A stretch of DNA of 64,000 nt from Flavobacterium cyclinae. GTDB lineage: Bacteria; Bacteroidota; Bacteroidia; Flavobacteriales; Flavobacteriaceae. Where the stretch lies: the NCBI RefSeq assembly GCF_021172145.1, contig NZ_CP089095.1, positions 1,922,001 through 1,986,000 on the forward strand. Reading direction: 5' to 3'. The notes below the pieces were generated by a model that made no database searches, had not been told where the DNA came from, and saw only the letters and a program-made list of their open reading frames with translations. The stretch's first letter is position 1. The number at the start of each line of letters is the position of its first letter. Shown here piece by piece: positions 23,537-31,383 of the stretch. Both the position numbers and the translations under genes were made by a program.

Positions 23537-23818
23537 TTAAACAAGTTTATGAATTCTATTTACTGGGATTACAACTCCTTGTTTTAAAATAACACGATTA
23601 TCAGTAACGCCCCAAATCGTAGTTTCTACCATTTTCTTTGAAGAATCGTCTTCAAAATAAATTTTAATTTTAACGTGTTCTAAATTACCTAAAGAAAGTG
23701 CTCGTTCTAAATTGGTTTTGCGAGAAGCAATTTCTTCTTTATCTTCTAATACTTCAGTTTTTGGAAAATTTAAAGACGCAATAGATTCTTTATCTATTAA
23801 TTCAAATGTTGTGCTCAT
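23537..23818 (-). CDS. Conserved hypothetical cytoplasmic protein
   Basis: A soluble protein of 93 residues from the ATG at 23818; an in-frame ATG at 23845 would give 102. No signal or membrane segment. The C-terminal half (HVKIKIYFEDDSSKKMVETTIWGVTDNRVILKQGVVIPVNRIHKL) looks like a small beta barrel ending in a conserved-looking V-I-P-x-N-R-I motif. I recall similar proteins in Flavobacteriaceae but no function. It sits 10 bp upstream of the Lys-rich exported protein on the same strand. Confidence 0.75.
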   Translation of the reverse strand: MSTTFELIDKESIASLNFPKTEVLEDKEEIASRKTNLERALSLGNLEHVKIKIYFEDDSSKKMVETTIWGVTDNRVILKQGVVIPVNRIHKLV

Positions 23819-23918
23819 ACGTTTTATTGATTTGGTTAGATTCATAAAATTATAAAAAAAACAATATAAAAAATTAATTTTTCAATTTAATTTCTAAAAT
23901 AAATTTTAGTCGAATTCA

Positions 23919-23950
23919 AAAAAAAAGAGACTACACGAAGTAGTCTCTTT
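23919..23950 (-). terminator. Terminator of the OmpW-like gene
   Basis: AAAGAGACTAC (23924-23934) pairs with GTAGTCTCTTT (23940-23950) around ACGAA. A nine-A run on the left gives the T tract on the minus strand. Confidence 0.88.
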
Positions 23951-23971
23951 TCTATTTTGATAAGTGTTTGT

Positions 23972-24634
23972 TTAGAACTTCATTCCTACACCAACTCCTA
24001 TTAACCAAGGATTGATATCAACTTCTGCAGGAATACTTAATCCTGGAGCTAAATTAGAAGCATCAACAGTAACATCAGTGCTTAAAAATAAACGTTTAAC
24101 ATCTAAATTGATAAAAAAGGTATCATCAACCATTAAATCAAAACCTAACTGAGCTGCATAACCTAATGCATTGTCATATTTTACATCGGCAACATCACCT
24201 GATTTTACATTATAAAACAATGTATAATTAACACCTGCTCCAATATATGGTTTAAAAACTTTGTTTTCAGATGTATAAAAATGATACTGAGCTGTTAATG
24301 TTGGAGGTAATAACCAAACACTTCCTAAATTTACATCGCCTGCAGCTGTATTAATAGCTTGAACATCATGTTTTGTGGTTCCTAGAATCAATTCTGCAGC
24401 AAAATTTTCAGTAAAAAAGTAAGTAAAATCCAATTCTGGAACTATCGTATTTGAAATTGCAACATCTCCGCCAATAATTCCAATTGTTGCACTTTCATCT
24501 GGAGCAACTCCTAAGGCTCTTAAACGTACTTGCCATTTTTTAAATTCAGTTGTTTTTTCTTCATTATCTTGTGCGTTTACAAAATTTACCGTCATTAAAG
24601 ACATTGCCATTAAAGCAAAAACTATTTTTCTCAT
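23972..24634 (-). CDS. OmpW-family outer-membrane protein
   Basis: Eight-stranded outer-membrane beta-barrel of the OmpW family, 220 residues from the ATG at 24634, which places the signal MRKIVFALMAMSLMTVNFVNAQ at the N-terminus. An ATG at 24664 overlaps the -7 element and is rejected. Family features: WQVRLRALGVAPDESA, then VPELDFTYFFTENFAAELILGTTKHDV, then LPPTLTAQYHFYT...KPYIGAGVNYTLFY and the C-terminal PWLIGVGVGMKF ending in an aromatic residue. OmpW proteins form narrow hydrophobic channels for small apolar molecules. Own promoter and terminator. Confidence 0.93.
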   Translation of the reverse strand: MRKIVFALMAMSLMTVNFVNAQDNEEKTTEFKKWQVRLRALGVAPDESATIGIIGGDVAISNTIVPELDFTYFFTENFAAELILGTTKHDVQAINTAAGDVNLGSVWLLPPTLTAQYHFYTSENKVFKPYIGAGVNYTLFYNVKSGDVADVKYDNALGYAAQLGFDLMVDDTFFINLDVKRLFLSTDVTVDASNLAPGLSIPAEVDINPWLIGVGVGMKF

Positions 24635-24661
24635 TTTGTTAAGTTTAAAAAAATTATGACT

Positions 24662-24669
24662 CAAAGATA
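24662..24669 (-). promoter_or_regulatory. -7 element of the OmpW-like gene
   Basis: Minus-strand TATCTTTG (24669-24662) matches TAnnTTTG, 27 bp before the ATG at 24634. Confidence 0.6.
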
Positions 24670-24759
24670 TTGGGATGCAAAAACATAAAAACTGATATAA
24701 ATCATAGATTAAAAAGTATTAAACTCTAATTATCATTTTAAAATCCTATAATTTTAATT

Positions 24760-24767
24760 TACATTTG
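24760..24767 (+). promoter_or_regulatory. -7 element of smpB
   Basis: TACATTTG at 24760-24767 matches TAnnTTTG. It overlaps an in-frame GTG at 24767, which leaves the ATG at 24776 as the start and a very short leader. Confidence 0.55.
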
Positions 24768-24775
24768 TGGTCCTT

Positions 24776-25228
24776 ATGCAAAAAACCGTCAACATACTTA
24801 ATAAAAGAGCTAAATTCGATTACGAAATTTTAGACAAATACACAGCTGGAATCGTTTTAACCGGAACCGAAATCAAGTCAATTCGTCTCGGAAAAGCTTC
24901 TATTGCTGAAAGTTTTTGTGAATTTAGCGAAGGAGAATTGTTTTTAATCAATTCGCACATTGAAGAATATTTATACGGTACACACTACAATCACAAAGCT
25001 AAAAGTGAGCGTAAATTGCTATTAAACAAACGCGAATTAAAAAAACTAAATAAAGATTCTGATAATAAAGGTTTAACGATTATTCCTCTTAGATTGTTTA
25101 CCAATGAAAAAGGATTGGCTAAATTAGATATTGCTTTATGTAGAGGTAAGAAAAACTACGACAAACGCGAATCTTTAAAAGAACAAGATACCAAACGCGA
25201 TTTAGATCGAATTAAGAAAAGTTACTAA
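24776..25228 (+). CDS. smpB: SsrA-binding protein SmpB
   Basis: Binds tmRNA and delivers it to stalled ribosomes for trans-translation. 150 residues from the ATG at 24776. The OB-fold core is visible: [29 protein letters not shown], then [30 protein letters not shown], with the basic C-terminal tail ([24 protein letters not shown]) that inserts into the mRNA channel. An in-frame GTG at 24767 is part of the promoter. The XRE regulator gene follows 10 bp later, probably on the same transcript. The tmRNA gene itself is not in this window. Confidence 0.96.
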   Translation: MQKTVNILNKRAKFDYEILDKYTAGIVLTGTEIKSIRLGKASIAESFCEFSEGELFLINSHIEEYLYGTHYNHKAKSERKLLLNKRELKKLNKDSDNKGLTIIPLRLFTNEKGLAKLDIALCRGKKNYDKRESLKEQDTKRDLDRIKKSY

Positions 25229-25238
25229 TTGTTCTGTG

Positions 25239-25601
25239 ATGAAAGAAATTTTGAAACAAGCCCGTATTGAAAAAGGTCTTTCAACCCGAAAGTTAGCCGA
25301 ACTATCAAAAACCGATCAAGCTTTAATAAGTAAATTTGAAAACGGATTTCGTATTCCTACTAAAAAACAAATTCAAACACTAGCCCAAATTTTAGAAATC
25401 GATTTGAAGCCTTTATTGGTGGCTTGGTACAAAGTAAAATTAGACCATAATTTCGATTTAAATCCATTTGCTATTCAAGCTATTACGGAAATTCTGCAAG
25501 AAAAAGGCATTGAAGTTGGTAATTCATCTAAAGAAAAAGAAATCACTTCCATCTTAGACGAATTGGAAATTTTAAAACAAAAATTAACGAATCTTCGCTA
25601 A
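25239..25601 (+). CDS. XRE-family helix-turn-helix regulator
   Basis: A 120-residue protein with a Cro/CI-type helix-turn-helix at residues 1-60 (ARIEKGLSTRKLAELSKTDQALISKFENGFRIPTKKQIQTLAQIL). A C-terminal helical region follows (LKPLLVAWYKVKLDHNFDLNPFAIQAITEILQEK) and a coiled tail. The ATG at 25239 is used; a GTG at 25236 adds one residue. It lies 10 bp after smpB. The operator and targets are unknown; no toxin gene is adjacent, so an antitoxin role is not supported. Confidence 0.82.
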   Translation: MKEILKQARIEKGLSTRKLAELSKTDQALISKFENGFRIPTKKQIQTLAQILEIDLKPLLVAWYKVKLDHNFDLNPFAIQAITEILQEKGIEVGNSSKEKEITSILDELEILKQKLTNLR

Positions 25602-26294
25602 TTAGTTTTTATTTTCTAAAAGGGGAACAAATCTAAAATCACCAAATTCGTGTTTCTCAAATTGCGTTTCGTTTTTACGAATCAACAACGTCATAATTTG
25701 CTCTTTTTCGCCTACGGGAATTACTAACCTTCCTCCTATTTTTAATTGTGCCATCAAAGGTTGTGGAATAAATGGAGCTCCAGCAGTTACAATAATTCCG
25801 TCGAAAGGTGCATAATCAGGTAACCCTTTGTAACCATCTCCAAACGATAAATACTTTGGTCGAATATTCAACTTTGGTAATAAATTAGAAGTAATTTTAA
25901 ATAATTTATTTTGTCTTTCTACCGAATATACTTTGGCTCCCATCATACACAAAACAGCAGTTTGATAACCACTTCCGGTTCCAATTTCTAGTATTTTGTG
26001 ATCTTTTTCCACCTCCAATAACTGAGATTGAAACGCTACAGTATACGGTTGGGAAATAGTTTGACCTGCTTCTATAGGAAACGCTTTATCTTGGTAAGCA
26101 AAATCTTCAAAACTCGAATCCAAAAACAAATGACGTGGAATTTTTCTAATAGCCGCTAACACGTTTTTATCGGTAATTCCTTTTTCTTCCAATTGCTTTA
26201 CCAACTGATTTCTAAGTCCTTGATGTTTATTCGTATCTTTCAATTTGGGATGATTTTGTTTGGGTAAAAATAGCTTTAAAATCTCAAAAAACAA
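25602..26294 (-). CDS. pcm: Protein-L-isoaspartate O-methyltransferase
   Basis: Repairs isoaspartyl residues in aged proteins by SAM-dependent methylation. Hallmarks: IPRHLFLDSSFEDFAYQDKAFPIEAGQTISQPYTVA at about residues 47-82, the SAM motif ILEIGTGSGYQTAVLC near 100-115 and APFDGIIVTAGAPFIPQPL near 160-178. At 230 residues it has a roughly 20-residue N-terminal extension (MFFEILKLFLPKQNHPKLKD) compared with many homologues; no later ATG is available, so the true start could be an alternative codon near the KDTNKHQGLRNQL segment. It converges directly on the XRE gene, with adjacent stops. Confidence 0.94.
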   Translation of the reverse strand: MFFEILKLFLPKQNHPKLKDTNKHQGLRNQLVKQLEEKGITDKNVLAAIRKIPRHLFLDSSFEDFAYQDKAFPIEAGQTISQPYTVAFQSQLLEVEKDHKILEIGTGSGYQTAVLCMMGAKVYSVERQNKLFKITSNLLPKLNIRPKYLSFGDGYKGLPDYAPFDGIIVTAGAPFIPQPLMAQLKIGGRLVIPVGEKEQIMTLLIRKNETQFEKHEFGDFRFVPLLENKN

Positions 26295-26341
26295 ATCAGA
26301 AAATAAACTAACTTTTTTCCGAAGTTTCAGAATTTAATCTT

Positions 26342-26370
26342 TTGCACTTTCAACTAAAATCGTACTTTTG
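26342..26370 (+). promoter_or_regulatory. Promoter of the Gfo/Idh operon
   Basis: TTG (26342-26344), 18-bp spacer, TACTTTTG (26363-26370): a full match to the Flavobacterium consensus, 16 bp before the ATG at 26387. Confidence 0.75.
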
Positions 26371-26386
26371 ATAAAATTAATTTTTT

Positions 26387-27352
26387 ATGTTAAAAGTGGG
26401 AGTTTTAGGTGCTGGTCACCTTGGAAAAATACATTTACGATTATTAAATCAATCTGAAAAATATGAATTAGTTGGCTTTTACGACGCTTTTGAAGAAAAC
26501 GCCAATAAAGTAGCCGCTGAATTTGGTTATAAAAAATTCGATTCTATTGCCGACTTAATCGCTGCTGTTGATGTTGTTGATATAGTAACACCAACGATGC
26601 AACATTTTGAATGTGCAAAACAAGTTATCGAAGCTGGAAAGCACATTTTCATCGAAAAACCTATTTCAAATACGGTTGAAGAAGCTGAAGAAATCATCGC
26701 TCTAGCCAAAAAACACAATGTAAAAGGTCAAGTAGGGCATGTGGAAAGATTCAATCCTGCGTTTACTGCTGTGAAAGATAAAATCAATAATCCGATGTTT
26801 ATTGAAACGCATCGTTTGGCGGAATTCAATCCTCGTGGTACGGATGTTCCTGTAGTTTTGGATTTGATGATTCACGATATTGATGCGATTTTGAGCGTAG
26901 TAAAATCGAAAGTAAAATCAATTAACGCTAGTAGTGTTGCCGTAATTTCAGATTCACCAGATATTACAAATGCACGTATCGAATTCGAAAATGGTTGTGT
27001 AGCCAACATTACTTCAAGCCGAATTTCGATGAAGAATATGAGAAAATCGCGTTTCTTCCAAAAAGACGCTTACATTTCAGTAGATTATTTGGATAAAGTG
27101 TGCGAAGTGGTTCGTATGAAAGACGCACCTGAAGTTCCAGGTGATTTCGACATGATATTACAAAATGCAGAAGGTGTAAAAAAACAAATCTATTTTGATA
27201 ATCCTGGTGTTGAAGCTAACAACGCCATTTTAGATGAATTAGAAACTTTCGCTGATGCCATCAACAACAATACCACTCCAATTGTAACTTTAGAAGATGG
27301 TACCGAAGCTTTAAGAGTGGCGTATCAGATTATTGAGTGTATGAAAAGATAA
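26387..27352 (+). CDS. Gfo/Idh/MocA family oxidoreductase
   Basis: NAD(P)-dependent oxidoreductase of 321 residues. The Rossmann motif is VGVLGAGHLGKIHLRLL at residues 3-19, with EKPIS near 93-97 (the family's catalytic Lys motif EKP) and a C-terminal alpha/beta domain containing DLMIHDIDAILSVV near 165-178. Family members act on sugars, inositols or amino-sugar nucleotides; the substrate cannot be told from sequence. It has a good promoter and appears to lead the plus-strand operon, though a three-gene accessory cassette now separates it from the next metabolic gene. Confidence 0.9.
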   Translation: MLKVGVLGAGHLGKIHLRLLNQSEKYELVGFYDAFEENANKVAAEFGYKKFDSIADLIAAVDVVDIVTPTMQHFECAKQVIEAGKHIFIEKPISNTVEEAEEIIALAKKHNVKGQVGHVERFNPAFTAVKDKINNPMFIETHRLAEFNPRGTDVPVVLDLMIHDIDAILSVVKSKVKSINASSVAVISDSPDITNARIEFENGCVANITSSRISMKNMRKSRFFQKDAYISVDYLDKVCEVVRMKDAPEVPGDFDMILQNAEGVKKQIYFDNPGVEANNAILDELETFADAINNNTTPIVTLEDGTEALRVAYQIIECMKR

Positions 27353-27367
27353 TTTATATTTTTATAA

Positions 27368-27715
27368 ATGCAAAAAGTAAATAATAACATAAAATACCAA
27401 ATAATTATATCTGTAATACTTTATTGCTCAATCTTATTAGTGTATTACTTGATTATAGATAAAGATATTATTGGATGTGTTTTACTATCTACACTACATT
27501 TATTTTTTATTACTCTATTTGCCTCTTTATTTAATATTAAATCAGAAATTTTAAAATTCATATCTAATATAAGTTATATTCCAACAATCTTTGTGATTTT
27601 ATTCCTAAATATAAAGTCAAATGTGTATTTAACATCTCTTATTTTAGTGCTTATAATATTTATAAATTTCAGAAAATATATCTTTAACAAAATAAAATCT
27701 ATTATTATAAAATGA
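27368..27715 (+). CDS. Hypothetical membrane protein (accessory cassette, gene 1)
   Basis: A 115-residue protein with four predicted transmembrane helices (about residues 11-31, 35-52, 60-78 and 86-103) and a basic C-terminus (FRKYIFNKIKSIIIK). Very AT-rich, more so than the flanking metabolic genes, as often seen in acquired genes. Its end overlaps the YhcG-type nuclease start by 4 bp (ATGA), so the two are translationally coupled. No family recognised. It begins 16 bp after the Gfo/Idh gene. Confidence 0.7.
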   Translation: MQKVNNNIKYQIIISVILYCSILLVYYLIIDKDIIGCVLLSTLHLFFITLFASLFNIKSEILKFISNISYIPTIFVILFLNIKSNVYLTSLILVLIIFINFRKYIFNKIKSIIIK

Positions 27716-28716
27716 TTTTATCTCAAAATCTAATACTTGAAATTAAATCTTTAATTGCGAAAGCAAAAGAAGGTGCAATTCGTTCTGTTGACAATCAACG
27801 AACTTTAATGTATTGGCATATTGGCGAGCGTATTTTTAACGAAGAACAGCAAGGAAAAAACAGAGCTGATTACGGAAATTATTTAATAAAATACTTATCC
27901 AAACAACTCCAACCTGAATATGGAAGCGGGTTTTCTGTTAGACAATTGGAAAGATACAGACAATTTTATAGAACATTCCCAATTGCGTCCACACTGCGGA
28001 CGCAATTGAGTTGGTCGCATTACAAATTACTTTTAAGTATTGATAATAGAGATAAAAGAGAATACTACATTGCCGAAACTGTAAAAAATAATTGGTCGGT
28101 TCGTCAAATGGAACGACAAATTAACAGTCAACTTTTTGAACGATTATTATTAAGCAATGATAAAGAAAGCGTTTTAGCTGTTGCAAGAAATGAAGTTATT
28201 CCATCTCATCCTAGTGAAATTATAAAAGACCCAATGGTTTTAGAATTTCTCGGTTTAAAAAGAGAAAGCGCTTATTACGAAAAAGATTTAGAACAAGCCA
28301 TCATTACAAATTTACAAGATTTTCTATTAGAGCTTGGAAACGGATTTTCTTTTGTAGCAAGACAAAAACGAATTCATTTAGATGGTGATGACTTTTTTGT
28401 AGATTTGGTTTTTTATAATAGAATTTTACAAGCCTTTGTGATTTTTGAAATTAAAACACACAAATTAACTCACGAAGATTTGGGGCAACTTCAGATGTAT
28501 GTAAATTATTTTGACAGAATTGAAAAACTAGAACACGAAAAACCTACAATTGGTATCCTTTTATGTGCAGACAAAAATAATGCTGTGGTAAAATTTTCAT
28601 TACCAGAAAACAACGCTACTATTTTAGCAAGTCAATATGAATTAATTTTACCAACCGAAAAACAATTATTGGATGAAATTAGAAAAGAAATAGAAATTTT
28701 AAATAAAAATGACTAG
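27712..28716 (+). CDS. YhcG-type (DUF1016) PDDEXK nuclease
   Basis: A 334-residue member of the DUF1016/YhcG family. The N-terminal helical domain (about residues 1-150) contains the hallmarks RTLMYWHIGERIFNEEQQGK, YLSKQLQPEYGSGFSVRQLERYRQFY and LSWSHYKLLLSI. The C-terminal domain (about 180-325) is a predicted PDDEXK nuclease, with FVDLVFYNRILQAFVIFEIK giving the D...E-x-K core near residues 226-245. The family is widespread, sporadically distributed, and often found near mobile elements and restriction systems; its biological role is unsettled. It is overlapped at both ends by small membrane-protein genes. A GC-rich palindrome lies inside it at 27980-28008. Confidence 0.9.
   Translation: MILSQNLILEIKSLIAKAKEGAIRSVDNQRTLMYWHIGERIFNEEQQGKNRADYGNYLIKYLSKQLQPEYGSGFSVRQLERYRQFYRTFPIASTLRTQLSWSHYKLLLSIDNRDKREYYIAETVKNNWSVRQMERQINSQLFERLLLSNDKESVLAVARNEVIPSHPSEIIKDPMVLEFLGLKRESAYYEKDLEQAIITNLQDFLLELGNGFSFVARQKRIHLDGDDFFVDLVFYNRILQAFVIFEIKTHKLTHEDLGQLQMYVNYFDRIEKLEHEKPTIGILLCADKNNAVVKFSLPENNATILASQYELILPTEKQLLDEIRKEIEILNKND
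27980..28008. repeat. GC-rich 11-bp inverted repeat inside the YhcG-type gene
   Basis: CAATTGCGTCC (27980-27990) pairs perfectly with GGACGCAATTG (27998-28008) across a 7-nt loop, within the codons for IASTLRTQLSW. It is markedly more GC-rich than its surroundings. The protein segment is family-typical, so the palindrome may be partly constrained by coding. Confidence 0.55.
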
Positions 28717-29107
28717 AAAAGAATTCATTACAACACTCATTGAAAAAAAACTAAAACCATTACTCTTTTTAATAGTTCTAGTTTATTTTGTTATATATCT
28801 ATTCCATGAACATAATGATGATACAAATAACAATGTTGTTCCTTTTTTCAATTTAGTTTTTTCGATTTCAATATTATTTTTAATTCTTGGAATAATAAAA
28901 TACGTGATTGAAATTGTAAACTATAATTTGCCTAATTCAATCAAAAATAGTTTAGCATTTTTATCAAAAATTATAAATTTAATTGCTTACATAGGCCTTT
29001 TCTTTATGGGATATTTTTCCTATATTGAAGAAAAATTCATTCATACAATCCTTATACTTTTAACAATAATATACTTAACCTATTCAAAAATTAAAACAAC
29101 AAAATGA
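28709..29107 (+). CDS. Hypothetical membrane protein (accessory cassette, gene 3)
   Basis: A 132-residue protein with four predicted transmembrane helices (about residues 17-32, 46-66, 82-102 and 108-126) and a basic N-terminus (MTRKEFITTLIEKKLKP). It overlaps the nuclease gene by 8 bp and the following dehydrogenase gene by 4 bp (ATGA), so it sits tightly inside the operon. The layout resembles the first membrane protein of the cassette, but I see no clear sequence similarity between them. No function recognised. Confidence 0.72.
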   Translation: MTRKEFITTLIEKKLKPLLFLIVLVYFVIYLFHEHNDDTNNNVVPFFNLVFSISILFLILGIIKYVIEIVNYNLPNSIKNSLAFLSKIINLIAYIGLFFMGYFSYIEEKFIHTILILLTIIYLTYSKIKTTK

Positions 29108-29994
29108 ACACAATCGCAGTAATCGGAGCAGGAACAATGGGTAACGGAATTGCTCATACTTTCGCGCAAAGCGGATTCACCGTAAAATTAATCGATATTT
29201 CAGAAAAATCATTAGAAAAAGGAATGGCAACTATAGCCGCTAACCTGGATAGAATGGTAGCAAAAGGAACTATCACTGAAGAAAACAAACACAAAACAAT
29301 CGGAAATATCATAACATATACTGACGTTAAAGACGGTGTAGTAGGATGTGATTTAGTAGTGGAAGCTGCTACAGAAAACGTACAATTGAAATTCAATATC
29401 TTCAAACAATTAAGCGAAGTTTGTGATCATAATGTAATTTTAGCTACTAATACTTCTTCGATTTCTATTACTCAAATTGCTGCTAACGTAGTGCATCCAG
29501 AACGTGTAATCGGAATGCACTTTATGAATCCGGTTCCAATTATGAAATTAGTAGAAATTATCCGTGGTTACAATACTTCGGATGAAGTGACTAAAATCAT
29601 CATGGATTTATCTGTGAAATTAGGAAAAACACCAACAGAAGTTAACGATTATCCAGGTTTCGTTGCTAACCGAATTTTAATGCCAATGATTAACGAAGCT
29701 ATCGAAACGTTATACAACGGCGTTGGTGGTGTTTACGAAATCGATACGGTTATGAAATTAGGAATGGCACACCCAATGGGACCATTACAATTAGCTGACT
29801 TCATCGGATTAGATGTTTGTTTATCCATCTTAAACGTTATGTACGACGGATTCAAAAATCCAAAATATGCTCCATGTCCGTTATTAGTAAATATGGTTAT
29901 GGCTGGAAAATTAGGAGTTAAATCGGGAGAAGGTTTCTACGATTACTCTGAAAGCAAAAAAGCAGAGAAAGTTTCGAAACAATTCTTAAAGTAA
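29104..29994 (+). CDS. hbd: 3-hydroxybutyryl-CoA (3-hydroxyacyl-CoA) dehydrogenase
   Basis: NAD-dependent oxidation of (S)-3-hydroxyacyl-CoA to the 3-oxo form, or the reverse, in short-chain fatty-acid metabolism. The Rossmann motif VIGAGTMGNGIAHTFAQSG is at residues 5-23, the catalytic His-Glu pair in IGMHFMNPVPIMKLVEII near 138-155, and NDYPGFVANRILMPMINEA near 180-198 begins the C-terminal helical domain. At 296 residues it is the classic single-function length. A short spacer with a CAGT repeat separates it from the DUF1015 gene. Gene symbol assigned by similarity class. Confidence 0.92.
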   Translation: MNTIAVIGAGTMGNGIAHTFAQSGFTVKLIDISEKSLEKGMATIAANLDRMVAKGTITEENKHKTIGNIITYTDVKDGVVGCDLVVEAATENVQLKFNIFKQLSEVCDHNVILATNTSSISITQIAANVVHPERVIGMHFMNPVPIMKLVEIIRGYNTSDEVTKIIMDLSVKLGKTPTEVNDYPGFVANRILMPMINEAIETLYNGVGGVYEIDTVMKLGMAHPMGPLQLADFIGLDVCLSILNVMYDGFKNPKYAPCPLLVNMVMAGKLGVKSGEGFYDYSESKKAEKVSKQFLK

Positions 29995-29996
29995 TC

Positions 29997-30053
29997 AGTC
30001 ACAGTTTTCAGTCGCAGTCAAATCTGAATACAGCGACTGAGACTGTAAACTAA
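29997..30053. repeat. CAGT-rich dispersed repeat
   Basis: Contains CAGTCACAGTTTTCAGTCGC and a partner region; TCAGTCGC (30008-30015) pairs with GCGACTGA (30033-30040), and the stem extends, with a bulge, through ACAGT/ACTGT. It shares the CAGTCACAGTT word with 14932-14990 and the CTGTAAACTA word with 32563-32594. It fills nearly the whole 64-bp spacer. Confidence 0.6.
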
Positions 30054-30058
30054 ACAAA

Positions 30059-31306
30059 ATGGCCAAAATAAAACCTTTCAAAGCAGTACGTCCAGCGCCA
30101 GACAAAGTGGCTTTGGTAACGTGTAGAACCTATGATGATTATAGTTCGGCTGAGCTTGCCGCTTGGTTGGATTTTAATCCGTATTCGTTTTTACATGTGA
30201 TTCATCCTGCTTATGCCAATGCGCAAAAAGTGTCATTAGAAAAGCGTTTTAAAGCCGTTGCCAATAAATATCAAGATTTTAAACAAGAACAAATTCTAAT
30301 TGAAGAAGAACATCCTGTTTTTTATCTGTATGAAATCCAATCAAAAGGACAAACTTTTACTGGAATTATTGCTGGGACTTCAGTGAAAGATTATCAAAAT
30401 AATGTAATCAAAAAACACGAAGATACGTTGCAATACCGGGTGGAATTGTTCAAAGATTACTTGCATCAAACCAATTTCAATACGGAACCTGTTTTGATTA
30501 CGTATCCCGATAGCGTGGAAATCAATACGTTTATTGCGTTACGAAAACAGAGCAAACCTGTTTATGAATATTCCACTACCAACAAAGAAAAACACACACT
30601 TTGGAAAATCGACACCCAAAGCGAAGTGGATTGGTTACAAGAGCATTTTGAAAATATTCCTAATTTATATATTGCCGATGGACATCATCGTTCGGCTTCT
30701 GCGGAATTGTTATACGAACAAGACAAGCATCTAGGAAACGAAAACCTGAATTATTTCATGAGTTTCTTAATTGCCGAAAGCAACGTAAAAATCTACGAAT
30801 TCAACCGATTGATACGCGATTTGAATGGACTATCGAAAGATACTTTTATTAAAAAATTATCAGAACATTTCGTAATTGTCGCCAAAAATCAAGAAATTTG
30901 GAAACCCCAAAATAAGTTTGAATTTGGAATGTACTTAGATGGCAGTTTTTACGCTTTGTTCTATAAACATCAAAACACAGAATTGCCAAATCGAGCGGAG
31001 TCGAGATTAGGAGAATCTATTTTAGACAATTTAGACGCCCAAATTTTATACGACAAAGTACTTTTCCCATTATTAGGAATCGAAGATTTAAGAAACGACG
31101 AACGCATTGATTATATTCCTGGTAAATTATCTATTTCTGTAATAAAAGATTTAATTGACGAAGGCGAATTTGAATTAGGTTTCATGCTCTACCCTTCTGA
31201 CATCAATGAAATAAAAGCATTAGCTGATAACAACTTAATCATGCCTCCTAAATCAACGTATATCGAACCGAAGTTTAGAAGTGGTTTGGTGGTGTATGAG
31301 TTGTAA
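30059..31306 (+). CDS. DUF1015 family protein
   Basis: A 415-residue soluble protein of the DUF1015 family (SerC-associated in some genomes), function unestablished. Family features: the N-terminal KPFKAVRPAPDKVALV, then the central LWKIDTQSEVDWLQ...LYIADGHHRSASAELL near 185-220 (the DGHHR motif), and LDAQILYDKVLFPLLGIEDLRNDERIDYIPG near 327-358. A run that reads NRAESRLGESILDN, near residues 311-324, coincides with the DNA word TCGAGCGGAGTCGAGA and looks like an in-frame repeat insertion compared with homologues I remember. The reading frame is open throughout. Confidence 0.88.
   Translation: MAKIKPFKAVRPAPDKVALVTCRTYDDYSSAELAAWLDFNPYSFLHVIHPAYANAQKVSLEKRFKAVANKYQDFKQEQILIEEEHPVFYLYEIQSKGQTFTGIIAGTSVKDYQNNVIKKHEDTLQYRVELFKDYLHQTNFNTEPVLITYPDSVEINTFIALRKQSKPVYEYSTTNKEKHTLWKIDTQSEVDWLQEHFENIPNLYIADGHHRSASAELLYEQDKHLGNENLNYFMSFLIAESNVKIYEFNRLIRDLNGLSKDTFIKKLSEHFVIVAKNQEIWKPQNKFEFGMYLDGSFYALFYKHQNTELPNRAESRLGESILDNLDAQILYDKVLFPLLGIEDLRNDERIDYIPGKLSISVIKDLIDEGEFELGFMLYPSDINEIKALADNNLIMPPKSTYIEPKFRSGLVVYEL
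30991..31006. repeat. GAGCGGAGTCGAGA repeat word inside the DUF1015 gene
   Basis: TCGAGCGGAGTCGAGA, a GC-rich word that I associate with dispersed repeats of Bacteroidota intergenic regions, here translated as part of NRAESRLG without breaking the frame. Its GC content contrasts with flanking codons. Confidence 0.5.
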
Positions 31307-31315
31307 TTTTTTAGA

Positions 31316-31380
31316 GAAAAGAAGCAAGAAAAAAGAAAAAAGACTCAATTTTGTCATTTCGACAAAGGAGAAATCACATT
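31316..31380. repeat. Repeat-like spacer
   Basis: Two low-complexity or dispersed words in tandem: a purine run of AGAAAAGAAGCAAGAAA type, then GTCATTTCGACAAAGGAGAA followed by ATCACATT. Both resemble words seen repeatedly between genes in flavobacterial genomes (recalled, not searched). Confidence 0.5.
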
Positions 31381-31383
31381 AAA

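Noticed and set aside
27712..28716. A complete restriction-modification or toxin-antitoxin system around the YhcG-type gene
   Set aside because: No methyltransferase, specificity subunit or antitoxin-like gene is adjacent; only two small membrane proteins. The defence idea is kept as a hypothesis only.
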